Shown: positions 47,401 through 57,075 of the stretch, in pieces | How the letters are laid out: every line of letters begins with the position of its first letter | Numbering within the stretch: the stretch's first letter is position 1 | NCBI GenBank assembly: GCA_936450465.1 | Contig: OW388289.1 | Coordinates: 80,865,093-80,929,092 of the forward strand | Direction: 5' to 3' | Length of the DNA: 64,000 bases | DNA from: Gibbula magus | Taxonomy: Eukaryota; Mollusca; Gastropoda; Trochida; Trochidae | Made by a program: the position numbers and the translations under genes | Notes under the pieces: model-generated | The model's input: only the letters and a program-made list of their open reading frames with translations | Database searches by the model: none | Told to the model about the DNA's origin: nothing

Positions 47401-47457
47401 GATACAAATCCAGACTGTACTCAGTCTTGTACAAGTAATGACGCTTTCGTGCCGTGA
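35433..47457 (+). CDS. Secreted protein with IgGFc-binding-type domain and ZP domain (copy 1), one internal stop
   Basis: Six exons: 35433-35484, 42949-44205, 45236-45334, 45490-45695, 45834-46237 and 47265-47457. They total 2211 bp (736 codons plus TGA) in phase with GT-AG introns. Exon 1 is a signal peptide (MNWIILCLLPVIYVAET). Exon 2 is an IgGFc-binding-protein N-terminal domain: 'VAVPIGPDFTDYIVPS', 'SSNRPIAVYSGG', 'GHWGSKFVVPD', 'GYGYGYGAYAYSAFQDC'. Exon 3 is a Ser/Thr-rich linker. Exons 4 to 6 form a ZP domain with ZP-N ('VSLTCSHDGWLIDVD', 'EDMCPAHYD', 'YGSCKT') and ZP-C ('FHFSFQALQF', 'SVSCHVHLCLGTD'). The protein ends 'CTSNDAFVP' with no membrane anchor seen. Codon 43209-43211 is TAA where copy 2 has AAA. 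All other frames and splice sites are intact. Expected to be extracellular and adhesive or filament-forming, by family. Intron 1 carries the DIRS element. Confidence 0.85.
36720..37503 (+). repeat. 392-bp tandem duplication in the DIRS 5' region
   Basis: 36720-37111 and 37112-37503 are nearly identical, both starting at 'gtcatacgcttatcggtctg' and ending 'cgccagtcacttagggttt'. They are the reason two identical short frames appear here. Shorter 'ggagcagtggtatctctcct' modules precede them from 36320. Confidence 0.9.
37415..37775 (+). repeat. 88-bp tandem repeat before the DIRS Gag ORF
   Basis: About four copies of an 88-bp unit containing 'ttaggtcgattatacgtgac', 'tcacccttagggtgattcac' (which includes an internal inverted pair) and 'gtgactcgctacgccagtca'. 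Likely part of the long leader of the element. Confidence 0.9.
38078..39871 (+). CDS. DIRS Gag-like protein, 597 aa
   Basis: Start chosen at the ATG of 'MYSAFCTNCGG' because the degenerate second copy begins at the same codon. An upstream in-frame ATG at 38021 is less likely. N-terminal Cys cluster: CTNC, then CRKC-x3-C and CDEC, with the 'DPH' spacing I associate with DIRS Gag N-termini, probably zinc-binding. A long Ser/Pro/Arg-rich middle (residues about 70-300) follows, then a helical region with 'LGNNVAFTCQAMLACAKQAG' and 'ETLFGGRIPEVLRARQEAQQ', and a basic Gly/Arg/Lys C-terminus ending 'TPQKKWRK', typical for nucleic-acid binding. The composition is much GC-richer than the host exons around it. 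Intact. Confidence 0.8.
   Translation: MYSAFCTNCGGRKSASKDPHLLCRKCKDLCEEDYRCDECAPLSESEFHAYVSAIRKSVADRAASQKRTSSAQRRELSPIRHPSPVEDVDIVLTERADEFDRESDLSEPAGGSKLRSPPPPSCSGSRSRTHPLSPPSPDKRLSPLRLKVGGPTTPKSKKKKSKKARFDKVDPSLLLASVKDMVSSLLDARLGQRNLPTHTTTTQPCEPYADDVPQGARSSSARASAPATPSRTPRTPARRVTVMSPLRDSSPDSPERDIRYVDVSNPPFISIETEAEGTGLSEDPPVVDAIAMLSEVASFADVPLSQVSVTGPRTSAARRASFGPDGEVPPARLALPPHRLLLEATEDMEQVVSAAMPNRLLPPLVVPDKRRRRLPLYPVPFQLVPPPLDQGASRLFTTNLLHRVSEAQFSHLDREARSVLGLGNNVAFTCQAMLACAKQAGMEAGDPVLFKAFGDVAADLAQIMLSASRISSSITVLCRDNFLYRSGLNPDHKNFLRHAPAHAETLFGGRIPEVLRARQEAQQQDLTNRLVTQRQTTPKRPQTSFRQGQGQGSGQPSPKKAKTDFRRGGRGRGSTGQSPKSPRPGAGGRTPQKKWRK
40282..40398 (+). pseudogene. Second, truncated copy of the Gag N-terminus
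   Basis: Encodes the same start ('MYSAFCTNCGGRKS', 'KDPHLLFRKCKDLC', 'RCDE') and then a TGA immediately after the Cys cluster. One Cys (LLCRKC to LLFRKC) is lost. A repeated segment around 'gtttttggagtaatta' flanks it at 40027 and 40409. Confidence 0.85.
40514..40824 (+). mobile_element. Full-length tRNA-derived SINE, 311 bp, inserted in the DIRS element
   Basis: Bounded by a 16-bp target-site duplication ACTCGTGTGTCATTCA (40498-40513 and 40825-40840). The head is tRNA-like with A box 'tagcgcagtggttagc', anticodon region 'gcttcggatcaaaagg' as in tRNA-Arg(TCG), and B box 'ggttcgaatcc'. A body and a 3' domain 'ggaagcggcgttaaacccc' follow, then an (ACTC)n tail, a type common in molluscs. The intact duplication indicates a fairly recent insertion. 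Confidence 0.92.
41253..41500 (+). pseudogene. Third, decayed copy of the Gag N-terminal region
   Basis: 'tactctgcattttgtac', 'tgcggaggtaggaagtctg', 'aagtgcaaggacctgtgtaa' and then 'gagtatgtttcggccattcg' follow the order of Gag codons 2-65, with deletions and stops. Traces of a later Gag-like segment follow to about 42070. Confidence 0.7.
41761..41838 (+). pseudogene. tRNA-Lys-like sequence inside the DIRS element
   Basis: 'ggctagctcagtcggtagag' matches the D-arm of tRNA-Lys. The anticodon loop reads CTCCTAG (Lys has CTCTTAA), and the T-arm 'aggcttcgtcc' is degenerate with no matching acceptor stem. The flanks 'atggcttaccactgtaacat' + 'cgcg' (41735-41760) and 'atggcttatcactgcaacat' + 'cgcg' (41857-41880) are direct repeats. 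Not a functional tRNA. Confidence 0.55.
42361..42454. repeat. DIRS internal complementary region
   Basis: The complement of the left end joins the complement of the right end, as expected for the circle-junction template of DIRS replication. It also folds on itself through 'gtaggtctagtcaacag' and 'ctgttgactagacctac'. Confidence 0.85.
43209..43211 (+). other. In-frame TAA in exon 2 of copy 1
   Basis: 'ttcgcttaaagttac' here versus 'ttcgctaaaagttac' in copy 2 (63654-63668): a single A-to-T change turning Lys AAA into TAA. The frame continues open on both sides (42949-43208 and 43212-44205). If real, the product would stop about 104 residues into the protein, within the IgGFc-type domain. Confidence 0.9.
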
Positions 47458-47545
47458 ATTGAGAATTCCATATCGTATTCACAATATCTGTAAATGTTAT
47501 TCAAATATTGTGGAACATGTAACTCCTCTGTACACGGTAGAGTGG

Positions 47546-47551
47546 AATAAA
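47546..47551 (+). terminator. Polyadenylation signal AATAAA of IgGFc/ZP copy 1
   Basis: AATAAA lies 89 bp after the TGA at 47455-47457, followed by T-rich sequence. Confidence 0.6.
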
Positions 47552-49202
47552 CATATGCACTGGCATATGTTTGATGTTTCAGAATTGTTTTTATAACATA
47601 ATATATTTATTATATTGAATATTTTAAGGCTGATATTATATATCCTAATTACAGTCACCATTTAACTACACTACCACAGCTATATGGATCTTCCAGTCGT
47701 AAGTTTCATTTAAAAGCAGGTCTCACCATAATATTCTGGAACCAGTTCTGCAGAAAAGAAGCTTAAATGGTATTCCCTGAATCATATCGATACAGACTTT
47801 ACCTTGTAAACTGAACGTGAAATGGCTATTGCAATCAACATGTGATAGTGAAGGTAGCTGAGTTTTATCTTGATTCAGTGATGCCTAATGAACGCGTTGA
47901 AATGAACCACTCCATCTTTTTAAACATAAGTTTAGTCTCATAGGGTGTGTATTAACCTTGATCTCCTATCTCTCACAACTCAGTAATGCAGACAACGCAA
48001 GATCATGTATCAAATGAAGGTCATGATAAAGACCTTCATTCGGATATGTTGTCTAGTTTGTAGTTTGACACATAAACCTGACATTAATTCAACTTTGCAT
48101 TCAACTGACATTTCATCATGGATTCGCGTCCCTAATGCAATTAAGAAGTTATGACCAGTAGTGTGACAGAGAAGCTGGTTGAATTATAACACTACCTAAC
48201 GTTTACAACATCACACTTTCTGCAATAGTAACAATTCTTGTACGTTCTTGTGGGATTCGAACCCACACTCTCCGAGTCCAGAGCCAAACACCAGCAATGA
48301 CTGAACCAAAAGCTTCTATTTAGCGACTGTGAGGACCCCGATGGGTGTCGGTTCGAATCCCGTAAAGTAATCGTCACGAACATGGCACAATAATTTGCAG
48401 ATAGTGTGATCCCTAATATAATGCAACTCTAACTCTAACTCTAACTCTAACTCTAACCTTAAGCCTCAATTGAAAGACCAAGTTTCAACATCTCGCATTC
48501 ATCATAATTATAGTGGTAGATAGAGACAGTTTCCTATACGTACTGGAGAACTATCAGAATGTTTAAAATGATGTAATATTTTACACTTCGTTGCACATCT
48601 TTAGTTTTTGACAAATGCTGACTTACGTGCAGTTATGCCTTGTATGTCAATTGGTGAACATGTCGGTAATTTTCTTAACTTTATATGAAGAGTTTGCTTT
48701 TTCTAAGACCGCTAATATGAAGATTGTTTACAGCTATTCTTAGCTATAGATTGGTCAGATTTTCCATCTCTAGCTTAAAAAAGAAGAGAGTTTCTCACAG
48801 GAGTTTTATGAGCGACAAGTACAATCTAAACAAGCTCCCAAGTGTCTACCAACAATATAAAAGGGGAAAAAATCACTCCTTCTATCACGCGAACATGTCT
48901 ATTTTTTGTTAACTGCCCATCTAAAATCGATATTTTGTCAGAAAACTAATTTCAAAGTGTCAAAACATTATTTTTTCACAAAACGCTTCACAAATTTTTG
49001 TTTGTGTAGAAATAAGTATTCTATGAGAGCAAAATTAATTAAGAATTTTTCTTGTAATGCTCATGGAAGATCAGGAAGGTAATGATGAACATCTCACTTA
49101 AGAAATATATGACTTCTAGACAACCGGGCGGCAGGGATATACTATTTTCCATTCATAAAAAATAAATGAAGTTACGATATCATGTAGGTTTGTGAATATC
49201 AT
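47552..49202. other. Intergenic sequence with tRNA-like fragments and a hexamer run
   Basis: 48233-48310 on the minus strand contains a B box ('gggttcgaatcccac') and an A-box-like 'ggttcagtcattgctgg'. 48347-48368 on the plus strand has another B box ('cggttcgaatcccgt'), so two tRNA-derived fragments face each other. (CTCTAA)5 lies at 48426-48456. No gene is seen. Confidence 0.5.
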
Positions 49203-49378
49203 CTTGCCAGTATCCATCACTGACTGATTTAAGCCTTGCAGTATTTCCCTCTCGTTTCCGTGCTAAGACAGTTAATCGCTGCACCTGAGAAGCATAGTGG
49301 GTTATGATTTCCTAGCACGGAAACCTTAAGGATATGCGGCAAAGCTTAAATCAGCAAGTGATGGAGACTGGCAATAGT
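49203..49378. mobile_element. MITE (family 1, copy b)
   Basis: 'cttgccagtatccatcactg' + 'actgatttaagccttgcag' on the left and 'aagcttaaatcagcaagtga' + 'tggagactggcaa' on the right form inverted arms. The internal 'gtttccgtgcta' and 'tagcacggaaacc' also pair, making a longer hairpin than copy a. Confidence 0.85.
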
Positions 49379-50018
49379 TAAACCTTGCGTTGATGAAGTT
49401 GATGAATATCATATAATCATTAATGCTTATACACTCTAACATTCTAAATTTTAAATTCATCTGGTAAACAATATGACTTTGTCACCAACAGTGGACAGCC
49501 AGTGGTTTAAGATATACAATACAAATAGCAGTTTCTCAGGTCAGACTAGAACCCTCCTTATATTCCTCTAAAATACTAAATCCATTTGAACAACTAACTT
49601 ACATTTATATTACTTACATACATATATGCTTACGTTAGTTACTTATACGCTTTATGTATAATATATTCATGTAAAAACAAACCAGCTTGAGGTGACAACT
49701 GATTCTTTTAACTGAAATTCCCTTACACCACATAAAACATTTCTACACTTTTTATATTATATTTTCAATATGAATCGTTGCCCACTGTGATCAGCATTTG
49801 GTTAGTCAATTTCTATTATTTCTAGTTTTCAACATAGTATAGCAAGAAGTACAAAAACAGGAACAAAATACTTCACGGCATGTTCCGGTACTTTCTTTAA
49901 CTCATTACTCTTCCTATGACCTCATCAGTTGAAACACCTTTAATTGCCCTCACAGACTCAACTTACGTTAACGTTATGACCTATGACCTATGACCGTAGG
50001 AGATACAAAGCAGGACCC

Positions 50019-50685
50019 ACTGGGCGCACACTACGTCCGATTTTTCTTGCGATGCGTCATGCGATGCGTTATAAAGTGTATTTTTCATAGGCCGCGCACA
50101 CTACGTCCGATGCGTCAATGCGATGCGATCCGATACGATGAAAATGTTATCGCATCGCAAACGAATTCGCATTGGGGATTCCCTATCTTACACTTCTCGA
50201 GGGGGTTTCCCCACTCAAACCACATGAAGGAAAGTGGGTAGGCCCATGTACCATGCGTGCTATGATTATGTCATGATCCCGCTTTTTATATAGTTTTGAA
50301 AAACATTATTGATATTATTTTTGCCGACATATACATGTACAAAACCTGACGCTGATTACAGAGAAATTGATCTCCATTTCTTCCTCTTCCTCTTCCAATA
50401 AGAGCACAGCTATGTTGGCACCCATATCTGCAGACTACAATACACTAGAAATATGCGGGGTTTACACTACGTCAGGTTCTTTTTTTTTCGCATCGCATCG
50501 TTCTGTATGCCAACTCATTGAAAATAACGTGTTGCGTTCTGATGCGATTATTTTTAACGCATCTCATCCAAAAAACGGACATAGTGTAAACCCCGCCTTA
50601 CTCACTTTCTTAACACGTGTAGTGTGCGCGGAAAAACGCAACGCAACGCATCGCAAAAAAAAATCGGACGTAGTGTGCGCCCAGT
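50019..50685. mobile_element. Inverted-repeat transposon, 667 bp, non-coding
   Basis: Ends ACTGGGCGCACACTACGTCC and complement, continuing 'gattttt...tgcgatgcgt'. The subterminal regions are packed with 'gcgatgcg' motifs. A shorter related terminus ('gcgcacactacgtccgatgc') occurs at 50096 and its counterpart 'gtagtgtgcgcgg' at 50619, so the element has doubled ends. It contains a second element (50455-50597). Confidence 0.82.
50455..50597. mobile_element. Nested 143-bp MITE
   Basis: 'gcggggtttacactacgtc' on the left and 'gacatagtgtaaaccccgc' on the right, with internal 'cgcatcgcatcg' and 'aacgcatctcatc'. A separate but related family inserted within, or arising inside, the outer element. Confidence 0.75.
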
Positions 50686-52495
50686 CGTAAGTGCCATACC
50701 TTTACATTGAGTTACGACTATCTTAGCACTGAGAGAAAATGTGTTATTTTCTTTTTCGTCATTCCAACAGGTGTACAATGTACAGCGTCAGCAAGACAAA
50801 ATCGACATAATTAACTGGCATGAATGAAATTGTATATTTGGCAGACATGTAATAAGTTCTGGTTTATTTTATATGAATAAAAGATAATCCATATCTATCC
50901 ATATCTATAAGTTCAAAGTACTTAAAAAGAACCCATATTAATCTCATCTGACTTATAATGTCATGGTTTGTCATTTCTTATACCACCTTATTGTTAATGT
51001 GGACGTATATGATAGGTACTACTCTTATGAACATAATTATTTAAATTTAAATCTTTCGATAGGAATCATGAAATCTAGCTAGTAATTAATAATTATGTAA
51101 TGTAATGTTAATTAAATGAATTGCATTTGGTTGTGATCAACTCGGTGCTCTGTCAAAAGCCTGGTATACTTTATTTTTGATAGTAGTGTACAAAAAGTAA
51201 TTAGGTTATCAAATCTCACACAAATGCAAATGAAATAATCTTTTTCAAATAAAGCTTGAGCGTATTTAGTTAGTGGTGTGTTAATATAAGAGCAATTCTC
51301 TAATAACCTTGTGATTTCATTTCTCGAAAAACGTTTCAGGTTTCTATCAGTTATCTATTGAGTTCAAATTGGCTTCAACTTGATTGTCTAGAGATTCTGT
51401 GAATAAATAAACAGCTGTGAGATAAAATCACTCCACAAGAGTGAGGTGTTGCGGGATCTTTGTTAGTACAAATGTCATTCCATAAAGTTGCACAGGATGT
51501 CTATTTTTTCTGGTGCTAATGTACTGTTGTTGATAGACATAAGGAACTTATATATTACAAAATGAACTTATTTCCTTAATAGTTCAAAAAGTCTTTCTCC
51601 GGAGATTAGTAATTGGTTTTTCCTTGCTCATTCCTTCATCCAACTGTAATGATAAGGTTGCATAAAAAAAGTTATATTTTTCTTGGGTATACTTTTTTTA
51701 AAAGTGTCTAGGGCGGTACTGGGTAGGACTATATTTATTTGTTTTGGTGAAAGAAAAGTTTATAATAGTAATGTACCACAAAGGACCATACTCGTGTCTG
51801 TCATCTGAGTAACTACATCTGACATGTTGGGTTTGTGTCATGTTTCATAAAAACTGGAAGCTGGTTCAAACCTCTGCTGTCTTCCCTCATCCTGGGAATA
51901 GTGATTCGCTTTAATGGTGTCATCGGACGCAGTTTGTGATTTTAAGTTCTTTCAGGAGACCTAATCATCTGATATGATATTGATTTGCAATTGTCAACGG
52001 ACATTGGATCGTCATTTAATGTTGCATCTGTGACGCTTTGGAAAAGAGTCATGCTAATTAAACGTTAAACCAAAGAGATCAAATAGAATGAGAAAAAAAA
52101 AATAATCAAGTTTTCTAAATTCATATTAATCTTAAAACAAAACTTCAGAGCTAGATTTCGTCAGTGATTATGATGAGCATTCTAGATTCAGTATTGCATG
52201 TGTCTTTGTGACAGAACTCAGAATGCTCAGAATCGTCAAATTTAAATCGGGTCCATTGTATGCAGAATTTCATACTGGATGTCTGTATCAACCAAACATT
52301 CTAAATTTTAAGGTTTTTTTTACAAACCTAACACTCGTTGGTGTGCGGTAAAAAAATGTCATAGATGGTAGTAATTAGGGGTTAGCAAGCATACTTTATT
52401 TCCATATCAGGATCAGATTGCTTTTTTAATCCATAAATCACGTTAAGAAGGCACTGAGTACCACTGAGTTTGAGTCAAAGATTTCACTATCAAAC
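50686..52495. other. Intergenic sequence, nothing recognised
   Basis: AT-rich, with no exon, transposon end or repeat that I can support. Confidence 0.4.
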
Positions 52496-53934
52496 ATTCA
52501 ATAAAACTGTAACGAGTCCCTTATGAGATTAACAAACCTTGTTTTCTCAATTCATCTTTAATTGCAATTCGATGTCAGAAAAGGCATTTGGATGATTGCA
52601 TTGCTAAAATAACGTGTTATTATCTTAATGCTATGTAATTTTACATGATAAGAACAACAAATAAATTTGTAGACAATTATTGCACGCTGGAGATTTTTTA
52701 GGAAAATATTGATAATAAATCATTTTACAAAATATTATATCACATGATACTCAATTGATGCATACAATTTCGGTTGATGTATTAAACTTGATAGTTTCAA
52801 GAACAACAAATTAATGTTTCTTATTTTTCATTACATTGGTGCCTTACAGTATGTCGTACACGTCCGTCCTTAGTTAGTGCTATGGTTACACGTGAATTTG
52901 AATAATTTCATTTACGAATAATTAATGCCCTTCGGGACATTATTAATAATAACGGGATTATGATGGACATTTTATTTATGAAATAAGAAGATAACTCTTA
53001 GGCTGATCCCTCCGTAGAGAGAACAATAAATGAGTAAGCTTAATTGCTTATTGCCTATTTACTGTTGTAATTGTCAAGATTGTCGCATTATTAAGTTCCT
53101 CTTTGCGCTAGCAGTCTTTCCTGATCATTAACTACTCTCGACTGAATTCTCTAATATTATCAAAGTTATATCATACACGTCCGCCAGTAGTCAGTCCTAT
53201 GGTTACACTGTATCCGAATAATTTCATTTACAAACAATTACTGCCCTTGGTGACATTATTAATAATAACGGGATTATGTTACAAATATTATTATGAAATA
53301 AATAAGAGTATAACTCTTAGGTTGATCTCTCCGTAGAGAGAACAATAAATGAGTATGCTTACTTGCTTATTGACTTTTTACTGTTGTACATAATTGTCAA
53401 GATTGTGGCGTTATTCAGTTCCTCTTTGAGCTGGCAGTTTTTCATGTTCATTAACGACTATTCTCTAGTCTTAATTCTCTAATATTATAAAAGTTAAAAC
53501 TTAGTTATTGTTTATTTGTAGCAACGATAATTCATATCAATGAGATGTTACAGTTGTACAATAATTGTTAACAAGATTACACTAATAACAGTAAGTTGAC
53601 AGATGATGTAAAATTCAACTGCTAAACTTTAAAACGTCCAAAAAGGTAGCAATTGGTTAATGTATACCAGATGGTATCCACTCCAACAGAGTCAGGGAAT
53701 TAGTACGATGGGCTTATCTATAACGACATTATTTGACACAGAAAAACACTTCTCGTTGAACACACTATGTTACCACGGATGAGAGGATGGTAAATAATGT
53801 ATAACCATCCTACACTAGGCACCATTCATTGAACTATTGGGACACATCGTATACCATTGTTTTCGTGATCCATCCAATTGAATGAATTATATAATAATGT
53901 ATCTAACTAACCAAAGCCAACGGCATTGTTACTG

Positions 53935-54170
53935 TATTGAATAGCATAATCTCACATCGAGTGGGTTCTTGTGTGTTATCTCAGCCAGAAGTCCAAGGTT
54001 CGAATCTGATCAGGGGTTCCGCCGCTTTATATAAAGGAGACAACCCTTCTCCTTTCAAGCAATATGAAAGGAATGTTACACTGAAGTTTAGTTCAGCGTC
54101 ACTCATGGTTCGTTAGTTCCAGCTATGGCAGCTTTTCTCAATGCTTTGATACTATAAAGTCACCGTTAAG
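53935..54170 (+). mobile_element. Old tRNA-like SINE remnant (downstream duplicate)
   Basis: 'ataatctcacatcgagtggg' ... 'aaggttcgaatctgatcagg' ... 'tactataaagtcaccgttaa'. Counterpart of 33655-33865. It keeps a short 'actcatggttcgttagttcc' segment that resembles the body of the full SINE at 40514. Confidence 0.6.
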
Positions 54171-54843
54171 TGCTCTTTTGAATAAGCCCATAGCATCTCA
54201 TCTTCAATGTGAAAAGGTAATGGTAATGGATTTGGATAATAATGATTGAGATATAGGCCTGTACAGTAACTAAAACATGTTAAAATATATATAAATGAAA
54301 TGTGAAATACACACATACTCGTACGTACAAATGAGATAAGAGACATATTATATAAGCACAAAATCCTTACATATAATTCAAACACCATTTGACATGACAG
54401 AATGTCATTAGATTAACTGACATCATGTTGGGTGAATCAAACGAATTGCAAATCAGTTACAGTAATGTAAGTGCTTGGTCTCATTGTGCGATTATATAGC
54501 AACAACTTGAAGTATGGATCATGTTGGAGTTCTTTGTAAATAGCTTATTCACTTAGATCTTGTCGTTGCATACTAAATAAATTAGTTACGTCATTGTTGG
54601 AAACTGCACTTAGAAGTGTGATGCACAAAACAGAAAGGCTTTGATTCTTGGATAACAACTTATTTATTGTGAACAGACGTGACATTTTGGATTATATGGT
54701 TCTCTCATCCATTACATGCTATTTTTATGTATATATGTATATACCTCTTTTTGGTGGTTTCTTACAATCAAAGCAAAACGTCATGTCTGTAAACAAAAAC
54801 AAAGTTGTTGTCGAGAGAAATTCACCTTGTAATAGATGCTAAA

Positions 54844-56319
54844 TCTCAGGCATGTTCAGAACCGCGAGTACTTGCTTGACGTGTACGCGAACGGCTCCAG
54901 AACAGAAATCTGAGGTCGCGAGTACTTCCAAAGATAATTTCAGGATATCGTAACCAGTTTGGAAAAAATAGGTGCCTTGCTCGTAGCAATTGCCCAAATT
55001 TCAATTGAGGGGGTAATATAAGACAGAAAAATGAGGAAATCAAATTTTGTGACACGCGACTCCATTTCAGATCGTAAATACTCGCATGGCGAGACTGCTC
55101 CAAAGGGTAACCTTCCAAAACCTCTACATGCCAAAATTTCTACAGACTAAAACAACACAGTTCAGGGCCCACTGCACATGGTCATTACCTCAAGTAAGAA
55201 TGGACTAGTCCGATTAATATGCCAAAACTTCTACATTAGGATACGAGTAAATAATAAACATAAATATATATTTTTCCTCATATATAAATTTCATAACATT
55301 GCATCAATCTAGTAACACTTTGTCGCTGCAGTGAGTGACCTTAAAGACCACAAATTTGACAGGTTCTAGAAAAGTCTACTACTTGCAATTTCCTATGTAA
55401 CTACCATTGTGAGGATGTTCTGCACTACTTTTCCATCTGCCAAAACTATTCACGCATTAGAACAAAGAGCTATCATCATGTTAATCGATTCAATTTGAAA
55501 CGATGGTAACAATGATGAGACTAACTTAAAAATTGTATTTTAAATTTTGAATGTCCATGTAGATATAATTTTATGATAAATTGTGTTAAATTGTTGAATT
55601 TACATATTCAGTTATTGGTATATGAATTTGTTTCTTTTTATAATGTAAAATTTTATGTTACATGTTGTAATGTACAAATCCTGTCAACGTCACGGTGATA
55701 TTTATATAGGGGTAGCCCTGTTTATCAATTTCCTTTCCATGTTCTATCTGGATATGAATTCACATATCAAAAGCTCATAAAAACATAATTCCAGCACTGA
55801 ATTCAATAACAATAACCAAGCACACCCGACAGTACTCAAGGAACTCCATTGATGTTTTTTGTCTGGTGAACAGCTTTCTTGCAACGAAAATATAACAATT
55901 GCGAAAAATCTAACAAACTTGAAATTTTTACTTTTCATATGTGTCCTACGTAAAATATAACAAAATATTTATATTTATATAAAAAATATTAATATACACA
56001 AAATACTCTGTCATCTTCCTTAGTAAGTAATAAGCTGAACCTGTTTTAATCCTCTACTCCAGTAAACCTCTACCCCTTCTTCAATCAGCTGTATAAGTTT
56101 TGGCATGTATAAGTTTTGGCAAATTACATTTAATCATATCCTGGGTTGTTCCATTATAAAGTAGGTAATTGCATAATTCTGCCCTGACCTTTGTAGGAGT
56201 TTTGGCATGTAGAAATATTGGCATGTAGAAGTTTTACGAGGTAATCCTCCAAAGTGTTCACGCGTGTATTCGCCAGTACGCGAGTACGCGAGTACTCACG
56301 GTTCTAAACATGCCTCAGA
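54844..56319. mobile_element. DNA element with 'TCTCAGGCATG' inverted ends, 1.48 kb
   Basis: Left 'tctcaggcatgttcagaacc' + 'gcgagtact' and right 'gagtactcacggttctaaac' + 'atgcctcaga' are inverted copies. 'ctacatgccaaaa' motifs also repeat inverted on both sides (55123-55137 and 56186-56230). It interrupts sequence that is continuous in the upstream duplicate. No transposase is recognised. Confidence 0.75.
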
Positions 56320-56672
56320 ACATCCTTCAGTTTGAAAGAACAACGAGTTCCTTTATCAATTAATACGTATGCCTGATATCAACTCAAATATCTTGGATGA
56401 CATATCAAAAGGAAGTATCTAAAATATGTATGGGGAAAAGGACAACAAACATTAGATTTGGTATTTTTGAACTGTGTCGCATGTTATCCTACCATGCAGT
56501 CCGGGAACCCAATGTCATATCCATGTACACACAGGATGCACGGGTCAGTATCATTGATGTTGATGTATCCTGCTCCACAAGGGTATCAGTATCCGGATGG
56601 CTCTACCATCCCCTGATATAACCTCGTATTGCTGAAGGTTATTCACTCATCGTTATATATGGCATGTATGCT

Positions 56673-57075
56673 GTCAGCCAATGAAATGTTGTGTTTTGAA
56701 GTTTGATGACAGCTCAGTACGTGGACCTCTCATCCGGACAATATTACTTGATTTGAGTCATTTATTTGGCTGCTTATTTATAGCGAGATATGACATGAAA
56801 GCTGGTTACACAAACAGGGGATTGTTAGAGAAGCCCTGTGGATACAAATAACCTGATGGTAACACCATCGTCGTGATCCTTGACGCTCTGGAAGTCATTG
56901 TTCTTGCACATGAGGTGTCAGCCAATGAAATGTTGTGTTTCCTTCGCATCCGGGAAACTGCCAATCTTAATCCATTTAAGTCATTTTATTGGCTGGTCAT
57001 TTATAGTGAGATATGACGTGAAAGCTGATTACACAAACAGGGAATTGTTAGAGCCCTGTGGATACAATACACTGG
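56673..57075 (+). repeat. Imperfect tandem duplication around a gene fragment
   Basis: 56673-56850 and 56914-57075 share 'gtcagccaatgaaatgttgt', 'aagtcatt...ttggct', 'gagatatgac' and 'ttacacaaacaggg...ttgttagag...ccctgtggataca'. A piece of exon 2 of the IgGFc/ZP gene lies between them. Confidence 0.8.
56853..56920 (+). pseudogene. Orphan fragment of IgGFc/ZP exon 2
   Basis: 'accatcgtcgtgatccttga', 'cgctctggaagtcattgttc', 'ttgcacatgaggtgtca' match 63858-63919 of copy 2 (and 43420-43470 of copy 1) with few differences. No splice sites surround it, and it lies upstream of exon 1 of copy 2. It is evidence of a further rearranged gene copy. Confidence 0.8.
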
